From an uncultured Muribaculaceae bacterium (GTDB lineage Bacteria; Bacteroidota; Bacteroidia; Bacteroidales; Muribaculaceae), in contig CAJTUF010000013.1 in the NCBI GenBank assembly GCA_910579675.1, positions 20,950 to 84,949 on the forward strand: a stretch of DNA of 64,000 nt, read 5' to 3'. The notes under the pieces were generated by a model, which did not search any database, was not told the origin of the DNA, and worked only from the letters and a program-made list of their open reading frames with translations. Of this stretch, positions 23,411-32,204 are shown one piece after another. The number at the start of each line of letters is the position of its first letter. Position 1 is the stretch's first letter. The position numbers and the translations under genes are program-made.

Positions 23411-25066
23411 TTATTTCTTGGCGAGAGCCTTGGCGATCTGCTTGTCGGCTTTCTCCACAGCCTTGCGGTAAGCCTTTTCAGCCTTTGCCTTAGCCTTGGG
23501 GGTGGAGGCAGAGGTCATGGCATCGTAGAGATCCCAGAGCTTGTTGTCGGCCACGGCAGCCTTCTGAGCGGCGGTGTAGGCCTTGGCTGCAGCTTCAGCA
23601 GCAGCCTCATCTTCGGGCGCTGCATAAGCGTGGCTGTAGCCCTTCTGGTCGTTCCAGTGACCACGGGTGAAGTCGGGGAAGGTAACAGCTGCGCTGTTGT
23701 TGTCCATCGAGAGAGCGCCGAGCTCACCGAGGCAGCACCATTCAGCAAGGTCATATACGTCCATATCGAGGGGCAGACCATTCTGGAGGCAGTACACGAG
23801 GCGGGCATCCATCATGAAGTCCATGCCGCCATGACCCATCTCGCGGCCAAGTTCGCCGTATTTGGTGAGGATGGGGTGATAGTACTTCTTCATAAGAGCC
23901 TCATACTCTTCCTTGGGGAGGAAACCGTGGCTCGAGAGATTGTCAACCTGAGGCTCTACGCCGCTGGCCTTGAGCTGGCTCTGGTCGAGAGCGATAGCAC
24001 CCTTGGGATACTTGGTGGCATAGCCCTTGGTACCGGTGAGCTTGAACAGACGGTTGTAGGGCTGGGGGTTCATCACATTGTGCTGGATCTCAACAACCTT
24101 GCCATCTTCGGTGCGCATGAGGGTGGTGGTGTGGTCGCCGTTGCGGAAGTCGTTGCACTCCTTGCCGGTCTTCTTCTCCACATACTCCTTGCCATGTACC
24201 GACTTGGTGTCCATGGCCACGAGGGTCTTGAAGCGGTCGCCGCGGTGGATGTTGAGACACTGTGCAACCGGGCCGAGGCCGTGGGTGGCATAGAGGTCGC
24301 CGCGGTTCTCCTTATTATATTTCATACGCCAGCCGAGACCATCGGGATCGTTCTCGGGGTTTTTCCAGTAGTAATCCCAGAAGTCATCGAGATTGTGGAT
24401 ATAAGCGCCTTCTGCACGGAGCACTTCGCCAAACACGCCGGCCTGAGCCATTGCGAGAGCGTTGAGCTCATAATAGTCGTAGCAGCAGTTCTCAAGGATC
24501 ATGCAGTGCTTGCGGTTCTTCTCCGAGAGATCGATGAGCTCCCAGCACTGTTCGAGATTCATTGCCGAGGGAACTTCGATAGCGGTGTGCTTGCCGTTTT
24601 CGAGAGCATACTTGGCTACGGGGAAATGGTGGTCCCAGTCAGTGGCAACATATACGAGATCAATGTCGGGGCGCTCGCAAAGTGCCTTGTAGCCATCTTC
24701 GCCGGAGTAGATGTCGGCGGGTGCGAGACCTGCCTCACGGAGATATTTCTGGCTCTTCTCAGCACGGGCGGGTTCATAGTCACAAAGCGCAACCACTTCA
24801 ACACCGGGGATATGGGCGAAGCGATTGACAGCACCGGGGCCGCGCATACCGAGGCCTACGAAAGCCACACGCACTGTCTCCAGTTTGGGAGCTGTGAGAC
24901 CGAGCACGTGCTCCTGACCGGCAGGGCGTTCGGGAGTCTCCACTACGAGAGTGCCTTTGTCCCAATGTGTCTTGGTTGAGGGCGACAGCGACTGAGCTAC
25001 CGACTGGAGACCGAATGTGAGTACCGCAGCCGATGCAATCGCCAGTCCTTTGAAGAATGTCTTCAT
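23411..25066 (-). CDS. GH109-type Gfo/Idh/MocA protein (alpha-N-acetylgalactosaminidase family)
   Basis: 551 residues with a signal peptide (residues 1-24, ...FGLQSVAQ). The NAD-binding fold starts at VRVAFVGLGMRGPGAVNRF; GLGMRG is the dinucleotide loop (71-76). The block NRGDLYATHGLGPVAQCLNI (His262) is characteristic of GH109 enzymes, which use bound NAD in an oxidation-elimination cycle to release terminal alpha-GalNAc, for example from mucin O-glycans or blood group A. The last 70 residues are an unusual Ala/Lys/Glu-rich helical extension after the catalytic domain. Other exported oxidoreductases of the family would look similar, so substrate is inferred. Single-gene unit with promoter at 25114-25144 and terminator at 23339-23388. 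Confidence 0.83.
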   Translation of the reverse strand: MKTFFKGLAIASAAVLTFGLQSVAQSLSPSTKTHWDKGTLVVETPERPAGQEHVLGLTAPKLETVRVAFVGLGMRGPGAVNRFAHIPGVEVVALCDYEPARAEKSQKYLREAGLAPADIYSGEDGYKALCERPDIDLVYVATDWDHHFPVAKYALENGKHTAIEVPSAMNLEQCWELIDLSEKNRKHCMILENCCYDYYELNALAMAQAGVFGEVLRAEGAYIHNLDDFWDYYWKNPENDPDGLGWRMKYNKENRGDLYATHGLGPVAQCLNIHRGDRFKTLVAMDTKSVHGKEYVEKKTGKECNDFRNGDHTTTLMRTEDGKVVEIQHNVMNPQPYNRLFKLTGTKGYATKYPKGAIALDQSQLKASGVEPQVDNLSSHGFLPKEEYEALMKKYYHPILTKYGELGREMGHGGMDFMMDARLVYCLQNGLPLDMDVYDLAEWCCLGELGALSMDNNSAAVTFPDFTRGHWNDQKGYSHAYAAPEDEAAAEAAAKAYTAAQKAAVADNKLWDLYDAMTSASTPKAKAKAEKAYRKAVEKADKQIAKALAKK

Positions 25067-25113
25067 GATGATTGGTTTATGGGTTTAGATAGATTGGTTA
25101 TTGATAATTGATG

Positions 25114-25144
25114 CAAAGGTACGCATTATTTATATAAACCACAA
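25114..25144 (-). promoter_or_regulatory. Promoter of the GH109 gene
   Basis: Minus strand: TTG (25142-25144), 20 bp, TACCTTTG (25114-25121), 47 bp before the start codon. Confidence 0.78.
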
Positions 25145-25271
25145 GCCAACTTCTCTTATTTGACTACATTTTTACAATCATTTACCAAAACTATCCCGTG
25201 TCCCAGATTGTTTTAATGGCGATAACCCTCCGTTTCATCCATCACGCCCCTTTCCCCTCTCTTTCGACTCC

Positions 25272-26213
25272 ATGAAAAAGATAGCCCGATCACTAATCGA
25301 ACTCATAGGCAACACTCCGCTGCTGCAGCCGATGCGCTATGCCACGTCAACAGGCGCCGGGGGTGCCCAGCTCCTCCTCAAACTCGAAGCGTCAAATCCC
25401 GGCGGCAGCGTCAAAGACCGCGTGGCACTCAACATGATCGTGCGTGCCGAGCAGGACGGATTGCTCGCTCCCGGCGCAACCATCATCGAACCCACATCCG
25501 GCAACACCGGCATAGGCCTCGCATGGATCGCCGCCATTCGCGGATACAAGCTCATTCTCACAATGCCCGACACCATGAGCGCCGAGCGCCGCAAGCTCCT
25601 CCTCGCCTATGGCGCGTCAATCGACCTCACCCCGGGCAAGCTCGGCATGAAAGGGGCCATAGAACGTGCCCGCGAGCTGCGCGAGAAAATCCCCGGCTCG
25701 GTGATCCTCGACCAGTTTGCCAATCCGGCCAACCCTGCCGCACACTTCGCCACCACCGCCCATGAAATATGGCGCGACACATCGGGCAAGATCGACATTT
25801 TTGTAGCCGGGGTAGGCACCGGTGGCACCATCTCAGGCATAGGCCGTTACCTCAAGTCAAAAAAACCGGGTGTGGAGATCGTGGCTGTGGAGCCTGCAGA
25901 AAGCGCTGTGCTGTCGGGTGGCAACCCCGGGCCTCACCGCATTCAGGGAATCGGCGCCGGATTTATACCCGAGACATACAATGGTACCGTGGTCGACACG
26001 GTGATGCCCGTCAAGGGGAGTCAGGCGGTGCTCGCCGCCCGCGCCCTCGCCCGCACCGAGGGCATACTTACCGGATTTTCGGGTGGTGCGGCTTTGTTTG
26101 CCGCCACCGAGCTTGCCCGACGTAGCGCCAACAAGGGAAAGACCATCGTAGCCCTAATCCCCGACACCGGCGACCGCTATCTCTCCACCGATCTATTTGC
26201 CGATCCATCCTGA
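25272..26213 (+). CDS. cysK: Cysteine synthase A (O-acetylserine sulfhydrylase)
   Basis: 313 residues, normal for the family. PLP enzyme making cysteine from O-acetylserine and sulfide. The PLP lysine is Lys48 in NPGGSVKDR, the substrate loop is EPTSGNTGIGLAW, the phosphate loop is GVGTGGTISGIGRYL, and the C-terminal GFSGGAALFAA / PDTGDRYLSTDLF are also typical. The missing regulatory domain rules out cystathionine beta-synthase. Starts at ATG 25272; no clear TAnnTTTG promoter is visible directly upstream. It ends before a 10-bp hairpin terminator. Confidence 0.96.
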   Translation: MKKIARSLIELIGNTPLLQPMRYATSTGAGGAQLLLKLEASNPGGSVKDRVALNMIVRAEQDGLLAPGATIIEPTSGNTGIGLAWIAAIRGYKLILTMPDTMSAERRKLLLAYGASIDLTPGKLGMKGAIERARELREKIPGSVILDQFANPANPAAHFATTAHEIWRDTSGKIDIFVAGVGTGGTISGIGRYLKSKKPGVEIVAVEPAESAVLSGGNPGPHRIQGIGAGFIPETYNGTVVDTVMPVKGSQAVLAARALARTEGILTGFSGGAALFAATELARRSANKGKTIVALIPDTGDRYLSTDLFADPS

Positions 26214-26240
26214 CCGCCGCAACTCCCCTCCACCTCTTAC

Positions 26241-26290
26241 CCGGAGGCGCCCAGCCCTCATAGCCGCTGCGCGCCTCCGGGCTTGCATTT
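26241..26290 (+). terminator. Hairpin terminator after cysK
   Basis: CCGGAGGCGC (26241-26250) and GCGCCTCCGG (26271-26280) form a perfect 10-bp stem with a 20-base loop, followed by GCTTGCATTTTT. Confidence 0.7.
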
Positions 26291-26369
26291 TTATGAAATT
26301 TTGCCGAACTTCGCGTATCATTTTACCCTATCTATCATTCACCACAATCTATCAGATAAGTTTCAATCA

Positions 26370-27404
26370 ATGATGAAAAATACAGTATTGGCAGCTTTGG
26401 CGGCATTAGCCCTCAACAACGCCGCTGCCAAAGAACGCGAGATTTGCGTAATGCAGTTCAACGTATGGCAGGAGGGTACATCGGTGCCCGGCGGTTTCGA
26501 AGCCATGGCCGACGAGATAGCGCGTCAGGCACCCGACATTGTCACTCTCAGCGAGGTGCGCAACTACCACGACACGCGATTCTGCGACCGCATAGTAGAA
26601 GCTCTTGCCAAGCGTGGTCTCACCTACCACTCATTCTACTCTACCGACACCGGACTGCTCAGCCGCACCGAGATCACCGACTCGGCTGTAATCTTTCCCT
26701 ACATCGACGACCACGGCACCGTGCATAAACTCGTGACCGAAATCGACGGCCACCGCGTGGCCGCCTACACCGCCCATCTCGACTATCTCGACGACACCTA
26801 TTATGAGGTGCGCGGCTACGACGGCAACTCCTGGAAGGAGATCGACCCCATCACCGACCACGACGAACTCATGCGCCGCAATCTGCTCTCGCAGCGCGAC
26901 GAGGCTGCACGGCTGGCCGCCGCCGACATTGCCCGCGAGCGTGAGGCCGGAAGCCTCATCTTTCTTGGGGGCGACCTCAACGAGCCTTCGGGGCTCGACT
27001 GGACCGAGGCCACCGCATCGACCGCCGACCACAGGGGCGTGGTGATCAAATGGCCCACGATAGAGATACTCCACGACGCCGGTCTGGTCGACACCTACCG
27101 CGCCATCTATCCCGATCCGGTCGAGTATCCGGGCTACACCTACCCCTCGTCAAACGAAATCATACCTGTCAACCGTCTCTCATGGGCCATCAAGGCCGAC
27201 GAGCGCGACCGCATCGACTATGTGTTCTACGTTCCCGACCCGAGGCTGTCACTCCGGTCGGTCGACATCGTCGGCCCGCAGCGCGATATTATCCGCGGCG
27301 AGCGGGTGGCTACCGACTGGGGTAAACGCGACATTATCGCTCCCATCGATGTGTGGCCGAGCGATCACCGCGCCGTAGTGGCTCGCTTCTCACTCGACAA
27401 ATAA
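26370..27404 (+). CDS. Exported endonuclease/exonuclease/phosphatase family protein
   Basis: 344 residues from ATG 26370, which gives a compact signal peptide (MMKNTVLAALAALALNNAAA); the longer frame adds 29 residues that would spoil it. EEP-fold landmarks are in order: VMQFNVWQ, DIVTLSEVRN (catalytic Glu), FLGGDLNEPSGLDWTEA (Asp/Asn pair), RIDYVFYV, and VWPSDHRAVVARF (Asp-His). Members of this exported group cut phosphodiesters of lipids, sugars or nucleotides; the substrate cannot be told from sequence. The gene stands alone between cysK and gdhA. Confidence 0.87.
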   Translation: MMKNTVLAALAALALNNAAAKEREICVMQFNVWQEGTSVPGGFEAMADEIARQAPDIVTLSEVRNYHDTRFCDRIVEALAKRGLTYHSFYSTDTGLLSRTEITDSAVIFPYIDDHGTVHKLVTEIDGHRVAAYTAHLDYLDDTYYEVRGYDGNSWKEIDPITDHDELMRRNLLSQRDEAARLAAADIAREREAGSLIFLGGDLNEPSGLDWTEATASTADHRGVVIKWPTIEILHDAGLVDTYRAIYPDPVEYPGYTYPSSNEIIPVNRLSWAIKADERDRIDYVFYVPDPRLSLRSVDIVGPQRDIIRGERVATDWGKRDIIAPIDVWPSDHRAVVARFSLDK

Positions 27405-27458
27405 ACTCGGCCTCACAGAGAAAAATGTAAGGATTTGCGCAATTTTTACAAACTTTTG

Positions 27459-27489
27459 TTGCTTTTGCTGGTTATTTAGTATAAATTTG
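27459..27489 (+). promoter_or_regulatory. Promoter of gdhA
   Basis: TTG (27459-27461), 20 bp, TAAATTTG (27482-27489), 49 bp before the gdhA start. Confidence 0.78.
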
Positions 27490-27538
27490 CAGCCGCTAAA
27501 CTTATTTTCACACTTCCAATAGCAACGATTTCACTCAC

Positions 27539-28882
27539 ATGAAGGCAACAGAAGTAATCGACGATCTTCGCCGCAGATTCCCCAACGAGCCGGAGTACAT
27601 TCAGGCCGTGGAGGAAGTAATCTCCACCATCGAGGATGCCTACAACGCCAATCCCGAATTTGAACGCTACAATCTTATCGAACGCCTCTGCATCCCCGAC
27701 CGCATCTTCTCATTCCGCGTGTCGTGGGTCGACGATCAGGGCCGTGTGCGCAACAATATGGGCTACCGCATCCAGCACAACAACGCCATTGGCCCTTACA
27801 AGGGGGGCATCCGCTTCCACGCATCCGTCAACCAGTCAATCCTGAAGTTTCTCGCTTTCGAGCAGACCTTCAAAAACTCTCTTACCACCCTCGCCATGGG
27901 TGGTGCCAAGGGTGGATCCGACTTTTCGCCCCGTGGCAAGAGCGACATGGAGGTGATGCGCTTCTGCCAGGCCTTCATCACCGAGCTTTGGCGCCAGATC
28001 GGCCCCGACACCGACGTGCCCGCCGGCGACATTGGCGTGGGCGGCCGTGAGGTGGGCTTCATGTATGGCATGTACAAGAAGCTGGCCCGCGAGTTCACCG
28101 GCACCTTCACCGGCAAGGGTCGCGAATTTGGCGGCTCGCTGATCCGCCCCGAGGCCACCGGTTTCGGCAATGTCTACTTCCTGCTCAATATGCTCGCCAC
28201 CAAAGGGATCGACATAAAGGGCAAGCGGGTGGCCATATCCGGATCTGGCAATGTGGCCACCTACACCGCCGTCAAGCTCCTTGAGCTCGGCGCCAAGGTA
28301 GTGTCGATGAGTGATTCCGACGGCTCTATCGTAATCCCCGACGGCCTCACCCACGAACAGCTCGAATATATCCTTGAGCTCAAGAATATCTACCGCGGAC
28401 GCATACGCGAGTTTGTCGACAACTATCCCGACGCCGCAACCTACTATCCCGGCGAGCGCCCCTGGCACCATGTCGACTGCGATATCGCCATGCCCTCGGC
28501 CACCCAGAATGAGATCGACGGCGACGATGCCCGCGCTCTTGTCAAGCAGGGTGTGATAGCCGTGAGCGAGGGAGCCAACATGCCCTCCACCCCCGAGGCC
28601 ATAAAGGAGTTCCTCTCGGCCCGTATCCTCTACGCTCCCGGCAAAGCCGCCAATGCAGGCGGTGTGGCTGTCAGCGGTCTTGAGATGGCCCAGAACTCGC
28701 AGAAGATGTCGTGGACTGCCGAGGAGGTCGATTCCCGCCTCAAGCAGATCATGGCCGATATCCACCATCAGTGTGAGCTTTTCGGCAAAGAACCCGACGG
28801 CTTCATCAACTATGTTAAAGGTGCCAACACCGCCGGCTTCATGAAGGTGGCCCGCGCCATGATGGCCCAGGGCATCCTCTGA
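27539..28882 (+). CDS. gdhA: NADP-type glutamate dehydrogenase
   Basis: 447 residues, the usual size of the hexameric small-subunit enzyme. It assimilates ammonium into 2-oxoglutarate. Conserved blocks: YKGGIRFHASVNQSILKFLAFEQ, TLAMGGAKGGSDFSPRGKS with the catalytic lysine, DVPAGDIGVGGREVGFMYG, SLIRPEATGFGNVYF, and a Rossmann loop GSGNVATYTAVKLLELGAKV. NADP preference is inferred from resemblance to Bacteroides GdhA-type sequences. Own promoter upstream and a long bidirectional terminator downstream. Confidence 0.95.
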   Translation: MKATEVIDDLRRRFPNEPEYIQAVEEVISTIEDAYNANPEFERYNLIERLCIPDRIFSFRVSWVDDQGRVRNNMGYRIQHNNAIGPYKGGIRFHASVNQSILKFLAFEQTFKNSLTTLAMGGAKGGSDFSPRGKSDMEVMRFCQAFITELWRQIGPDTDVPAGDIGVGGREVGFMYGMYKKLAREFTGTFTGKGREFGGSLIRPEATGFGNVYFLLNMLATKGIDIKGKRVAISGSGNVATYTAVKLLELGAKVVSMSDSDGSIVIPDGLTHEQLEYILELKNIYRGRIREFVDNYPDAATYYPGERPWHHVDCDIAMPSATQNEIDGDDARALVKQGVIAVSEGANMPSTPEAIKEFLSARILYAPGKAANAGGVAVSGLEMAQNSQKMSWTAEEVDSRLKQIMADIHHQCELFGKEPDGFINYVKGANTAGFMKVARAMMAQGIL

Positions 28883-28905
28883 TCGCCCTCCCGATGATAT
28901 AAGCC

Positions 28906-28953
28906 CCTATGAAAAAAGCCTCCGCAATCAGTTGCGGGGGCTTTTTTCATAGG
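28906..28953. terminator. Bidirectional terminator, gdhA / TlpA-like gene
   Basis: Arms 28906-28927 and 28932-28953 pair over 22 bp with one G-T position around the loop TCAG. The stem carries A-runs on the left and T-runs on the right, so it can act in both directions between the convergent genes. Confidence 0.9.
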
Positions 28954-28975
28954 AGGGAGACCTTTCAGGACTCAC

Positions 28976-30052
28976 TTACTGCTTGGCAGGAGCGAGAGCA
29001 TCGGCCACAGCCTTCTCAAGCTCGGCGCCCATGAGGTCGCGCGACACTATGTTGCCCTCCGGATCAAAGAGGATGATGCAGGGGATGGCGGGAATACCGT
29101 AGGCATCGGTGGCAACATTCTGGGTGTTGAGTATCTGGCCCCAGGGGAGATTGTGGGCCTCGATGGCCTTGCGGGTGTTTTCGGGCTCATCCCACACAGC
29201 CACGCCGAGCACTTCGAGAGTGGTGTCGGGATAAGCGTTGTAGATGCGCTTGATGGTCTCTGTCTCGCGGATGCAGGGACCGCACCAGCTGGCCCAGAAG
29301 TCGACGAGAGTGTAGTGGCCGCGCCCTACGTGGTCGCTCAGGCGGGCGGTATCGCCGTCGTTTACTATCTCGAAGTCAACAAACTTGTGGCCTGGCGAGG
29401 TGGCTTCCTTGGTCACGAGACCCTTGCGTAGCTTCTGCACACGGAGGCTGTTGCCATAGGTGGGATTGGCGGTGATGGCCGAATCCATCTGGGCAAGATT
29501 GAGGTCGTAGGCCTTGCTGATGAAGAGATAAAGGCCGAGAGGGTTGCCGGCATTTTCGGTCATGGTTGCTTCGTTGAGACTGTCGAAGCGCTTGCCGAGA
29601 GCTTCGATAGCTGCCTCGCGGGTGGAATCGGCCATATTCTCGTCGCTGCGGATAGCGGCAAATTCCTTCATGAGCGAATCCTGAGCTACGGTATAGGCGT
29701 TCAGACGATCGTTGGTGGGGGTGCCGGAAGCACGGCGGGTAGCGGAATCAACGGCAATAGTGCCGGGCTCGACCACCACCATGCCCAGGCGGCGGCCATC
29801 CATGATGAGGCGACCGATATATGCGGTGTCGACATGCGAGTCAAACTTTGCCATCCCGCCGGTCACTACGGCTGAGTCAACGCGGGAGTCGCTGTCGTAG
29901 TTGGTAAGATAAACGATATGGCCCTCGGCCTCGGTGGACACGGGCACGGTGAGTGTGAAGTCGCCTCCCTGGGCCGACTTGCTTGCGCCGCCATTGCAGG
30001 CAGCCATAGCGCCGAGTGTCACGGCGCCGACAGTGTAGAGCAGCTTGCGCAT
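28976..30052 (-). CDS. TlpA-type thioredoxin lipoprotein with DUF4369-like N-domain
   Basis: 358 residues from MRKLLYTVGAVTLGAMAAC (lipid Cys19); the longer frame would extend into the S4 gene. Residues about 30-130 fit the DUF4369 beta domain common in Bacteroidetes, followed by a helical linker and a thioredoxin fold of the AhpC/TSA-TlpA class: VDFWASWCGPCIRETETIKR with redox pair Cys257/Cys260 and cis-Pro in AYGIPAIPCIILFDPEG. It is a membrane-tethered periplasmic disulfide reductase/isomerase; the target is unknown. It follows the S4-protein gene by 58 bp, probably the end of the rplY-pth-S4 transcript. Confidence 0.9.
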   Translation of the reverse strand: MRKLLYTVGAVTLGAMAACNGGASKSAQGGDFTLTVPVSTEAEGHIVYLTNYDSDSRVDSAVVTGGMAKFDSHVDTAYIGRLIMDGRRLGMVVVEPGTIAVDSATRRASGTPTNDRLNAYTVAQDSLMKEFAAIRSDENMADSTREAAIEALGKRFDSLNEATMTENAGNPLGLYLFISKAYDLNLAQMDSAITANPTYGNSLRVQKLRKGLVTKEATSPGHKFVDFEIVNDGDTARLSDHVGRGHYTLVDFWASWCGPCIRETETIKRIYNAYPDTTLEVLGVAVWDEPENTRKAIEAHNLPWGQILNTQNVATDAYGIPAIPCIILFDPEGNIVSRDLMGAELEKAVADALAPAKQ

Positions 30053-30110
30053 TTTCTTAATGTCTGAGTGGGTATTGTTGATAGATTTTGCTGATTGGTT
30101 GGGGCAGGGG

Positions 30111-30551
30111 TCATTCGTCGTCATCTTCGTCGTCGAAGTCAAAGTCGAAGTCCCAGCCGTCGTCGGAGCCGAAATAGGCCTCCTCTGTAAATTTAGAGAG
30201 CTCGCGCCCCTCACGCTTGGTGGGGCGGCCAAGCCCTTTGCGGCGGTCGATGAATCCCGACACCTTGACCACTTCGAGCAGCTCAAGCTCGCTCTTGGGG
30301 GTCACATTTTCGAGATATTCCGGCACCAGACGGGCGCCGAGGCGGTTTTGGGTCACGGCAAGCACTTTGAACGAGTAGGTCACCGGGGGCTTGCGCACCT
30401 GCACCACATCGCCCGGCTTGATGGTGCGCGAGGGCTTGACGCTCACGCCGCCCATCATCACGCGGCCCTTCTTGCAGGCGTCGGTGGCAATGGTGCGGGT
30501 CTTGAACACCCTTACGGCCCAGAGCCATTTGTCGATTCTTACTTCTGCCAT
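30111..30551 (-). CDS. S4-domain RNA-binding protein (Hsp15-like)
   Basis: 146 residues. The S4 domain covers residues 3-65: VRIDKWLWAVRVFKTRTIATDACKKGRVMMGG...KPSRTIKPGDVVQV, the pattern of HslR/Hsp15, which binds stalled 50S subunits carrying nascent chains. After a basic region (RRKGLGRPTKREGREL) the protein ends in a strongly acidic aromatic tail (DDGWDFDFDFDDEDDDE). It starts 1 bp after the stop of pth, which suits a role in ribosome rescue and peptidyl-tRNA turnover. Confidence 0.88.
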   Translation of the reverse strand: MAEVRIDKWLWAVRVFKTRTIATDACKKGRVMMGGVSVKPSRTIKPGDVVQVRKPPVTYSFKVLAVTQNRLGARLVPEYLENVTPKSELELLEVVKVSGFIDRRKGLGRPTKREGRELSKFTEEAYFGSDDGWDFDFDFDDEDDDE

Positions 30552-30552
30552 A

Positions 30553-31116
30553 TCACTTGTTGTTGAACTTGCACATGGCCGGCCCTATGCCCTCAAGGCA
30601 GAAGGTGCGGATGGCCTCGCAGGCCACATCCACACGCTCGGGGAGCTGCTTGCGCTCCTCGGCCGGAAAGCGTCCCAGCACATAGTCCACCTGGCAGCCA
30701 CGCGGAAAGTCGTTGCCAACCCCGAAGCGGAGCCTCGGATAGGCATCGCTGCCAAGCATGGCGGCTATGTTTTTGAGTCCGTTATGACCGGCGTCGCTGC
30801 CGCGTCCTTTGATGCGTATGGCGCCGAAAGGTAGAGCTATGTCGTCGACCACCACAAGGATATGGTCGAGGTCCACTCCCTCTTTCTCCTTCCAATATCT
30901 CACGGCGTTGCCCGAGAGATTCATGTAGGTCGATGGCTTGAGAAGCACCAGCTGCTGATTTTTTACACGCATACGCGCCACGTCGCCGTAACGCTCGGTC
31001 GAAAAACGTGTATTGGATGCCTCGGCAAAGGCATCCAATACAGTAAAGCCAATATTGTGGCGTGTGTCGCGATATTCGTCGCCGATGTTTCCAAGCCCCA
31101 CTATAAGATACTTCAT
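30553..31116 (-). CDS. pth: Peptidyl-tRNA hydrolase
   Basis: 187 residues. Hydrolyses peptidyl-tRNA released from the ribosome. [22 protein letters not shown] contains the catalytic His20; [12 protein letters not shown] with the conserved Asn, [30 protein letters not shown] and RLRFGVG complete the family pattern. Lies 32 bp after rplY and 1 bp before the S4-protein gene, the usual ctc/rplY-pth order in bacteria. Confidence 0.96.
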   Translation of the reverse strand: MKYLIVGLGNIGDEYRDTRHNIGFTVLDAFAEASNTRFSTERYGDVARMRVKNQQLVLLKPSTYMNLSGNAVRYWKEKEGVDLDHILVVVDDIALPFGAIRIKGRGSDAGHNGLKNIAAMLGSDAYPRLRFGVGNDFPRGCQVDYVLGRFPAEERKQLPERVDVACEAIRTFCLEGIGPAMCKFNNK

Positions 31117-31148
31117 ATATATTAAGGCGGGGTGAGATCAGGCGGTTA

Positions 31149-31799
31149 TTACTTCGCAGCAGCTGCGGCAGCACCACGGGCGGCGCGGGTGAGCTGTACG
31201 GCGCAGACAACGGCGTTTTTGGCGTTGACCAGTTCGAGACCTTCAAAGTTGAGGTCACCTACCTGAAGGGTCTTGCCCAGACCGAGGTGATCGACATTGA
31301 TCACGAGGCGTTCGGGGATCTCGGTGTAGGGAGCACGAACTTTGAGCTTCTTCATCGAGAGAGAGAGCTTACCACCGGCCTTAACACCTTCGGCGTGGCC
31401 TTCGAGCTTCACGGGAACGGTGATGGTGACGGGCTTCTCGGGAGTTACTTCGAGGAGGTCGATGTGGAGCACATTGTCCTTCACGGGGTGGAACTGGATA
31501 TCCTTGAGCACAGCCATGCGCTTCTCGCCATTTACTTCGAGCTCGATGGCAAAGATGTCGGGGGTATAGATGAGCTTGCGCACTGCCTCGTTGGTCACTG
31601 CGAGGTCGGTGGTGATGAGGCCCTGGTTGTTGCCGATCTCAACGATCTTCTCGCCGGGCTTGAGGGTGCCCTCAAAGGGAAGGGTGAATACTTTGCCACC
31701 GTTGAGCACTACGGGGATCTTCGACTCGGCGCGGAGGGCCTGGGCTGCCTTCTTACCGAGGTCGGTGCGAGGCTCGGCTACAAGCTGGAATGTCTTCAT
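31149..31799 (-). CDS. rplY: 50S ribosomal protein L25/Ctc
   Basis: 216 residues, the long Ctc form with both the 5S-rRNA-binding N-domain (RTDLGKKAAQALRAESKIPVVLNGG) and the C-terminal TL5-like beta domain (VPVKLEGHAEGVKAGGKLSLSMKKLKVRAPYTEIPERL). The tail is Ala-rich (RAARGAAAAAAK). First gene of the minus-strand set rplY-pth-S4-TlpA. Confidence 0.95.
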   Translation of the reverse strand: MKTFQLVAEPRTDLGKKAAQALRAESKIPVVLNGGKVFTLPFEGTLKPGEKIVEIGNNQGLITTDLAVTNEAVRKLIYTPDIFAIELEVNGEKRMAVLKDIQFHPVKDNVLHIDLLEVTPEKPVTITVPVKLEGHAEGVKAGGKLSLSMKKLKVRAPYTEIPERLVINVDHLGLGKTLQVGDLNFEGLELVNAKNAVVCAVQLTRAARGAAAAAAK

Positions 31800-31896
31800 T
31801 TGTTTGTTTGGTAAGTGGTTGTGTTACTAAAAATTAAGTAAGTTTGCTACTTCTTGATTTCCCATCACACGAGGCGGGAATGCCTGAAAAGCGGTG

Positions 31897-31926
31897 CAAA
31901 GGTACGATTTTTTCTCCAATCTCCAA
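31897..31926 (-). promoter_or_regulatory. Promoter of rplY
   Basis: Minus strand: TTG (31924-31926), 19 bp, TACCTTTG (31897-31904), leaving a leader of about 90 bases. The rest of the 405-bp gap to susC is AT-rich. Confidence 0.72.
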
Positions 31927-32057
31927 TCATCATGCGACATCTTTCACACGCGTGCGCATAATAATCGGACGTTTTTTCTTTTCACCATCCTTCTCTCGCT
32001 TTGACACCCCCTGAGGGCGGCTACGTTAATAGATGTTAACTAAAACCAATCAAAAAG

Positions 32058-32075
32058 ATATGTTTTAGAACATAT
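32058..32075. promoter_or_regulatory. Inverted repeat upstream of susC, possible operator
   Basis: ATATGTT (32058-32064), TTAG, AACATAT (32069-32075), a perfect 7-bp inverted repeat. It is 130 bp before the susC start. A weak promoter-like pair follows (TTTG 32103-32106, TAATTTCG 32123-32130) but its 16-bp spacing is short, so the promoter is uncertain. Confidence 0.35.
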
Positions 32076-32204
32076 TTTACATTTATTAACAATCATATTT
32101 CTTTTGTATGCTTTTTTTCACATAATTTCGCGGCTGTTCTGCGAAAGGACACCGACGCATAATTACGTCCGATTAATCTATTTTACCAATCTATCATAAT
32201 ATTC

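Noticed and set aside
23402..24979. 525-residue frame on the plus strand
   Set aside because: It is the mirror of the GH109 gene; its sequence is low-complexity hydrophobic/Val-Gly-rich with no motif, while the minus-strand gene has strong family motifs, a promoter and a terminator.
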